A stretch of 64,000 nt of DNA from Colletotrichum lupini (Eukaryota > Ascomycota > Sordariomycetes > Glomerellales > Glomerellaceae). Both the position numbers and the translations under genes were made by a program. The notes under the pieces are model-generated. The model was not told where the DNA came from and did no database searches. It worked only from the letters and a program-made list of their open reading frames with translations. Numbering within the stretch: the stretch's first letter is position 1; every line of letters starts with the position of its first letter. Below are positions 58,163 through 64,000 of the stretch, piece after piece. Location of the stretch: NCBI RefSeq assembly GCF_023278565.1, contig NC_064676.1, forward strand, positions 6,820,001 through 6,884,000, read 5' to 3'.

Positions 58163-59514
58163 TGGGAAACGGCGTCTAAAAATGGGTGATGTTTTTACAA
58201 GGGGTTTGGGATTATCATACCACCATTGAGCGTTTGCAAGGCAAGCGAGCAATTTTATCATCAAAGGAATCTTCCGGTTCCATTATCAATATAGTTGAGG
58301 TTTCCAGCCATTCCATATTCTTGATTTCCAGCAGGAACAGTCCCATAATTTGCATGTAGGTACGTGTTTCCGAACATGTAGGTTGTCGAATTGAGGCAAA
58401 TACCGCATCTTGTTGATGAACGCAAGCGATTTACTCCCCACCGACGGGCAATTTTCTGCTTTGCGCGGGACTTGTTTTCTCTTCGCTTAAGCGATAAGAC
58501 GCTGCGTTTTTCATCGGCACAGCCACCCCGCAGTGCCCGCATGCCAGGATCAATAGACTGCCACAGGATTTCCAGGGCTTGATATGCAGGATTGCGGCGC
58601 AGTCAGGCGACTCGACGCGCGCAGGCACCGCAGGAAGAAGGATTATGAGGGGGGGGGGGGGTTCTAAAAGGGTCCTATGAGCCTATCTTCTCGAGGCACC
58701 AGCACTCCCGCAGATCAGTGGTGCCAGTTGAGGCCATACAGACCATTCAAGCCCCCTCAGTTGATTCCAGGCCGGCATTCCTACATGTCACATGCATATT
58801 CGCCTGCGTGGGGAAGTATGAGCTGATATGATATGGTCTAACCGGCTCTTACGGGGGTCATCTGAGGGATTTAAACCCTTACTCTGCAGACCGGGGCCAA
58901 TAGATAGGTAATCCGATATGAACATTAACGAGCACGAAGATGATAGTTCTCCTTGCCAACTACTCTAGCGCCAACAAGGCAGTCATGACATACGTAGAAG
59001 ACTTTGAGCGTTTGCCAGAAGCAGAAGGGAAGCCGGCAATTAACCCACCACCTTGCATATGACAGAACCACTTGGTTCTGGGTACGGATACCGAAGGATG
59101 CATTAGTTGTTGCTGCAGAATTCAGGACGGAACAGACTCCGTCCCGCAAGTTCTCATTGGCCAATTCCGACACAAAGTACTCTTGTTAACGCAGAGTTGA
59201 ACAATAGAGCAACCCATGCTTCATAGTGAGGGAAGCTCGGAATAGGATTCAAGCGCAAGTAAACTGAATAGCCACGGTAAGCGCTCGGTGGCATACTATC
59301 GGTGAGTTGTTACCGACACGGTGATAATTGCCCAATTGCCGGAAGGATCTAGGGCTTTTCCCGCCCCTTTGGACTTTGTTTCCACCAGACTTTACTCGCG
59401 AGTCACGACAACCCAACGAAGCGCAATTGAGCGAATCGTCTTCATTCCCACTCCCGTGCTGCCAATCTCTCCTCTCTAAATCAATTCCACGATTAATTAG
59501 TGCCATCGTCAACT
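58163..59514. other. Intergenic stretch with a poly-G run
   Basis: About 1.35 kb with no supported gene. A run of about a dozen G residues occurs near 58650. The promoter of the methyltransferase gene at 59515 is at its right end. Confidence 0.4.
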
Positions 59515-60237
59515 ATGGCCGATCTCGGCGCAGACCGCACTGCGGCCTATGGCGCAGTCTACTCGCCCTCATTCCTCACAATCTTCTACGACAAGTACGT
59601 CCTAGGCTTCAATATGTCAAAAGTCTGGGGCTGCAGCACGGAAAAACTCCTTCTCCCCTTTTTCAGCGAAAACTTCACCCGCAACCACCTCGACATTGGC
59701 GTCGCTACGGGTTGGTTCCCGGCAGCCGCCCTGGCGCGGCCGTTCCGCGCCACCAGCAAGCAGCGTATTACGCTGCTGGATCTCACCGCGCCGCCTTTGA
59801 ACGCGGCAAAGACCCGCGTGCTCTCAGTTACGACGAACACCGAGGTTCAGTGCGTTGAGGCTGATGTCACGGAGCCGCCGCCGAAGCAGCTTCTCGGCGA
59901 GCGGTTTGACTCCATTTCCATGTTTAATCTGTTCCATTGCATGCCTGGCGGCAAGGCCAAGCTTCGTGCATTTGGCTTGTACAAGGAGTTGTTGAGCCCG
60001 GAAGGTGTGTTAACCGGCTGCACGGTGCTGGGCCCAAATGAGTCGACTGGGTGGTTTACTAAGTTCTATCTCCGGTGGTACAACAAATGGTGGGGTGTTT
60101 TCAACAACTGGGACGACAAGAAGGAGGACATTCAAGAAGCGTTGGATCAAGAGTTCGAGGAGGTTGAGACGTGGATTGTTGGACAGGTGATGCTGTTCAG
60201 GGCAAAGAAACCCAGGAAGGCGCTTCTTGATGTTTAA
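59515..60237 (+). CDS. Small class I SAM-dependent methyltransferase
   Basis: 240 aa, no intron. I chose the ATG at 59515; the upstream in-frame codons do not include an ATG. A methyltransferase fold is suggested by 'LDIGVATGWFPAAAL' (motif I, with Val-Ala where Gly-Thr is usual), 'ITLLDLTAPPLNAAKTRV', 'VQCVEADVTEPPP', 'FDSISMFNLFHCMPG' and 'LLSPEGVLTGCTVLG'. The C-terminus is charged. Similar stand-alone methyltransferases often accompany PKS genes, and this one is 6 kb from the PKS start, but the acceptor is unknown. A role in tailoring the polyketide is only a guess. Confidence 0.75.
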   Translation: MADLGADRTAAYGAVYSPSFLTIFYDKYVLGFNMSKVWGCSTEKLLLPFFSENFTRNHLDIGVATGWFPAAALARPFRATSKQRITLLDLTAPPLNAAKTRVLSVTTNTEVQCVEADVTEPPPKQLLGERFDSISMFNLFHCMPGGKAKLRAFGLYKELLSPEGVLTGCTVLGPNESTGWFTKFYLRWYNKWWGVFNNWDDKKEDIQEALDQEFEEVETWIVGQVMLFRAKKPRKALLDV

Positions 60238-61990
60238 GATTTGGAACGGATATGATACCTATAGCTGCATGAGTTATGAGTTAATGAGACGGGTGCATGA
60301 CTGGACGTAAACAATCAGCCTCAGCAAGAATAGAAAGAGTCCGAATTCTCTAGCCTACTTTACTCAAGTAGTATGTCCCTCAAACACAAACTCCGTGTCG
60401 CTGCTTTGATGAGAGAAAAGGCGAACTGCCTCAGCTCCCGTATCATTACAACTGCGTGATGTTTGTAATGAAATCGAGCTCTATCCATGATGCTGGTCAG
60501 AAACATGGTATACAGATGCATTCAGTCAACCCTACTCCATCAACTAATTGATTCCCGATTCCTCCCGCCACGATATAACTGCCGGCCTCAGTATAGCGTT
60601 TAAAGTCACTGGACTCAACGGTCATCATTTTCAGTACTTTTCACCAACAGCAAGTGTTCGGCGCAACATTATCAAGTTCAACATTCGGCGTATCGCCATC
60701 CGACTTAGCTGATCCTTCAATTCCAGTATTCGAGAGCCCGCTCTCTCCATACCAACGTCGGCAAATGGTTCTCGTAGCTTGAATTTTCAGTCATTTTGTT
60801 CACATTCATGAACCATCTGGGCCAGTGCTCTCCGACCTTCAAGTTCGCGCTGAAGAAGCTATGATAGAGTGAGTCTTGAGATCGATTTTGGTTTCGCGTT
60901 GTATTCAGCCACCAAATGTTCGACTTCATAGTTGCTAATTGTTACCAGCCTTCTTCAGGCACGCAGGTCGTTCATGCATGAGGTCTTTCGAGCTCAGAGC
61001 AGGAGTTACGCCTGCCAATGGGTCATCCAGAAGATATCCTTCTATACTTGCGCATTGCAGCTGTCCCAGTCGGTCGACACTTGAACTGCTTGGAAAAGGC
61101 ACCCTGTTCTTCTACTCAGTGCCAAGTTTCCCTTGGAGTGCTAGGCAAATTAGCTTCTGTTCGTCCAGTCCGGCATCTGTCTAATTGGAGCCGAGGAGCG
61201 CTTCTAACAGCTTAACCTGATCGATAATGAAGACCGTCGAGAGGAAAACTCCCGACTGGAAATCTCCACCACTCTGTTAGGGGGTGTTAATTCCCCAACA
61301 CACTTACGATATACCCACTGGGCCACTGCCGCACACCAGTTTGACCGGATGTTTGTGATTGACTGAGCGGTGGCTACTGTGGCCTTCTCGTAACTTCCTG
61401 TTTACTTCATGTTTCATGATTATCATGCTGCTTGGGCACTAGGCCATGCTTTTGCTTTGTGTCAATTTCAGATGAAGTAACTGCAAAGTTAGCCCAATCT
61501 CAGCAAAGTGATTCAAGAAATCCTCGCCTTCTTGGTCGGGACCGTGAGATTGTATCCATCGCAGAGTATCTCTTGCCTATCACGATCTGTTGAAGCCAGA
61601 TTAGAGCTGCCGCCATGATAGCTTCATCGTTGGCTTTGGCCTGATACTATCGTCAACTGGCAATGAGCTGCAGAGGAACATAACTATCGACGTCTGAGCG
61701 CGCACTACGACATCTTCTACGGAGAAGGGTACGTCAATACTCGGGGGAGCTTGTAGCAGCACTCTAGTGTTACACTCATCTTACTCGAGCAAGAAGCATA
61801 ATGTGACTAACAACACACTGTCAAGGAGGGTTTCCTGCATTAAAGTTGAAAATTTGCGTTTGGCCAGGTCAATTTTATTATCATTTTCAGATTCTCGCTA
61901 CAATCGACAGTTTCAGGCTACAATTTTGAACCATTTTCTAGGCCTTGATACCCTTTCTTGATGAACACAGGAAACGTCATAGACTATTTT
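60238..61990. other. Intergenic stretch, no gene recognised
   Basis: About 1.75 kb, AT-richer than neighbours, with only short frames. No RNA gene or repeat was recognised. Confidence 0.35.
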
Positions 61991-63727
61991 TCACACGGTG
62001 TTCTCCTCCTTCCGGGCTTGGACATCGAGTTTCCTCTGCTTTCGCCATTCCTCGGCATATCTCACGCCGAATCCGTGCTCGAAAACTACCCTGATCTCCT
62101 CCAACGTCATGTTCGCTGCTTCAGGGAAGCAGAAGATCACAAACACCCAGCCCAAGAAAGATAGCCCAGCGTATAAACCAAACGTGCCTGATGGGGTCAT
62201 GCCTCGCATCATTGACAAGAACGTCGAAGAGACGATGATGTTCGGACCCCAGTTGAAGATGTTGATCATCATGGTCCCCATAGCTCGGACTTCCATAGGG
62301 AGAAACTCGTTCGCCTGCCACGGGACACAGCCCAAACCCGCAGCGTAGAAGGCCACGAACATGATCATTGCAACCAGGACCAGGGTTGCGGGCCAACCAA
62401 CTTCCTTGGTGGTCAGCTCTAGAGTGTTGTTGTCCAAGGGGATCCAGTGGAACGCAATGGCGGCAACGGCAAGGCAGACGGGCATACCCCACATCGTCCA
62501 GAGCAGGATTCTTCGCCGGCCGATTCTGTCAATAAGGAAGATGGACAATACTGTGAAGATGAAGTTGGTACCTGCTACAACGGTACCAACAGCAACGGGG
62601 TTCGAGAAGCCGACGATCTGGAATAAACCTTGAGACTCTGATTAGCATGGCACACGCAGCACAGTGTATAAGGATTCGTGGCACCGTACTGGAACTGTAA
62701 TACATAAGTGTATTAAACCCGCAGAGCTGCTGGGCAGCCATAAGGCCACAAGCTGAGGTAACTGCTCGCAGGTTGGCTGGGACCTTGAATAGGCTGGTGA
62801 CAGACTTTCGGAGGGAAATTTCTTCGTTGAGGACCTTGGCTTGGTTGATGCCGCGCTCAATGGAGATCACTTTGTCCGCGATTTCATCTTCACTGCCGTT
62901 GGGGTAGATTTGTCGCAGAACCCGGATACAGTCGTTTCGGTTGCCGTGGAACATGAGTTGACGAGGTGACTCTGGACACCAGAAAAGGAGAATACCGAGT
63001 ATGATTGAAGGAACCCCGCCGATTCCAACCATGTATCTCCAGCCGTGTGCGGTCGTATTGAAGGCTGCGGCGAAAGCGTACGCAAGCACAGATCCGGCAC
63101 CAAGGAAGATCATGTCGATTGAGATCATTCGGCCTCTGAATCTGGCAGGGGAAATCTCTGCGATGTATAATGGCACGATCTAAGAAAACAACCTATGTTA
63201 GCACACGGACCCCGGTCAAGTCTGTTGCGGAAAAGCATAGAGATATAGAGGCTCACCATGGATGCAGAGCCGACACCAAAGCCGATCACAAGTCGACCAA
63301 CGGTCATTTGCGCAATCGTGAAAGAGGTAGCCTGGAGCAGGGCACCGATCGTAAAGAGGATAGAGGCGAACCAGATAGCAGGCTTTCTTCCGTACTTGTC
63401 AGCAGTAATACCGGCAATGACGGCGCCAATCAAGGCTCCGGCTGCGGTGACTGCCGTGATCAACTCCTTTTCTGAATGAGTCAGGTCTTTGTTGTCGAGG
63501 TCTTGACCGATAACAACAAGAACTCCGGAGATGACGCCAGTATCGTAGCCAAAGAGCATGCCTCCGATCGCGGTTGCCGCAACACAGAGCCAGACAAAGG
63601 TACCTGGCTTGGTTTCCTCGATCCGCTCTAGGTCACGGTTCTCTATGGCCTTGACTGCGTCGCTGACTGCATTGTTCTGCTCGACGTGCTGGACGCCCTG
63701 CTTGGAGGAATCATCGGGCAATCCCAT
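61991..63727 (-). CDS. MFS sugar/polyol transporter, myo-inositol-transporter-like
   Basis: Exons on the minus strand are 63727-63257, 63179-62690 and 62628-61991, giving 532 aa. It has the twelve-helix sugar-porter layout: 'GYDTGVISGVLVVIG' after helix 1, 'DKYGRKPAIW', 'GRLVIGFGVGSASM' joined to 'IVPLYIAEISPARFRGRMI', 'PESPRQL', 'QQLCGFNTLMYYSS', 'DRIGRRRILL' and a final 'PEA' block before 'MTLEEI'. The 'ITA'/'ITADKYGRK' and 'GWRYMVGIGGVPSIILG' stretches resemble fungal Itr1-type myo-inositol transporters. It imports a sugar or polyol at the plasma membrane with protons; the exact substrate cannot be read from the sequence. Confidence 0.87.
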
Positions 63728-64000
63728 GGCGAAAGTTGGCCGTAGGTTAGAGGATTTCTGATCAGAAGAAAGGAGTTACAACTAAAGACCTTATCAGGAC
63801 ATGAAGATCTCAACTGGAGAGGGGTTCTCTGAGATATTGCCCATGTCTACGAACTCGACACCGGTGGAATGGGCAAGCTTTATAGACTTTGCAACTTCAC
63901 CACACGCTTGGGGATCGGTATCAGATGAAGGCTCACACTCAAGTTCTAGAGTGACAAAAGCAAGGACAAGACACGTCGTACTAGCGTACGGGATGATTCC
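63728..64000. promoter_or_regulatory. Upstream region of the sugar/inositol transporter gene
   Basis: Only the promoter side of the minus-strand transporter gene. No further gene or motif was identified before the window ends. Confidence 0.35.

Overview
The window is nuclear DNA of a filamentous ascomycete, most likely a Sordariomycete. Genes carry short 50-130 nt GT-AG introns with CTAAC/CTGAT-type branch sites. Families present include PTH11/rhodopsin-like membrane proteins, a UstYa-type oxidase, a highly reducing PKS, LaeA-like methyltransferases and a GH78 enzyme. One long AT-only block looks like repeat-induced point mutation (RIP). I cannot name the species.

Layout. (1) 0-14.3 kb, gene-rich: a rhodopsin-like membrane protein; a hydantoinase/S-methyl-thiohydantoin-desulfurase fusion divergent from an NCS1 uracil/allantoin-type permease; a secreted tyrosinase; a second rhodopsin-like protein; and a tiny six-cysteine secreted protein. 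(2) 15.15-31.13 kb: an MFS transporter gene split in its third exon by a 14.36-kb insertion. The insertion is a RIP-ruined Ty3/Gypsy element (209-bp LTRs, CTATT target duplication), itself hit by a fresh Ty1/Copia element with 514-bp LTRs that look identical, AAAAT target duplication and an uninterrupted 1415-codon polyprotein. (3) 31.3-40 kb: a rhamnogalacturonan acetylesterase-like enzyme, a frameshifted 2EXR gene, a UstYa-type oxidase divergent from a Kex2-repeat secreted precursor, and a GH78 alpha-L-rhamnosidase. (4) 40.6-53.5 kb: a sterol-glucosyltransferase-like protein and a 2589-aa HR-PKS (KS-AT-DH-cMT-ER-KR-ACP). (5) 56-63.7 kb: a damaged LaeA-like methyltransferase, a second small methyltransferase and a sugar/myo-inositol-type transporter.

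How parts may work together. The UstYa gene and the Kex2-repeat precursor share one intergenic region and are the minimal pair expected for a fungal ribosomal cyclic peptide (dikaritin-like RiPP). The broken MFS gene lies about 3 kb away, and a tyrosinase (a class also found in ustiloxin loci) lies on the far side of the transposon. The hydantoinase fusion and NCS1 permease probably form an uptake-and-degradation pair for hydantoin-like compounds. The acetylesterase and rhamnosidase both fit attack on pectin or rhamnosides.

All exon boundaries were deduced by eye from splice signals, frame and family similarity. No search or alignment program was run.
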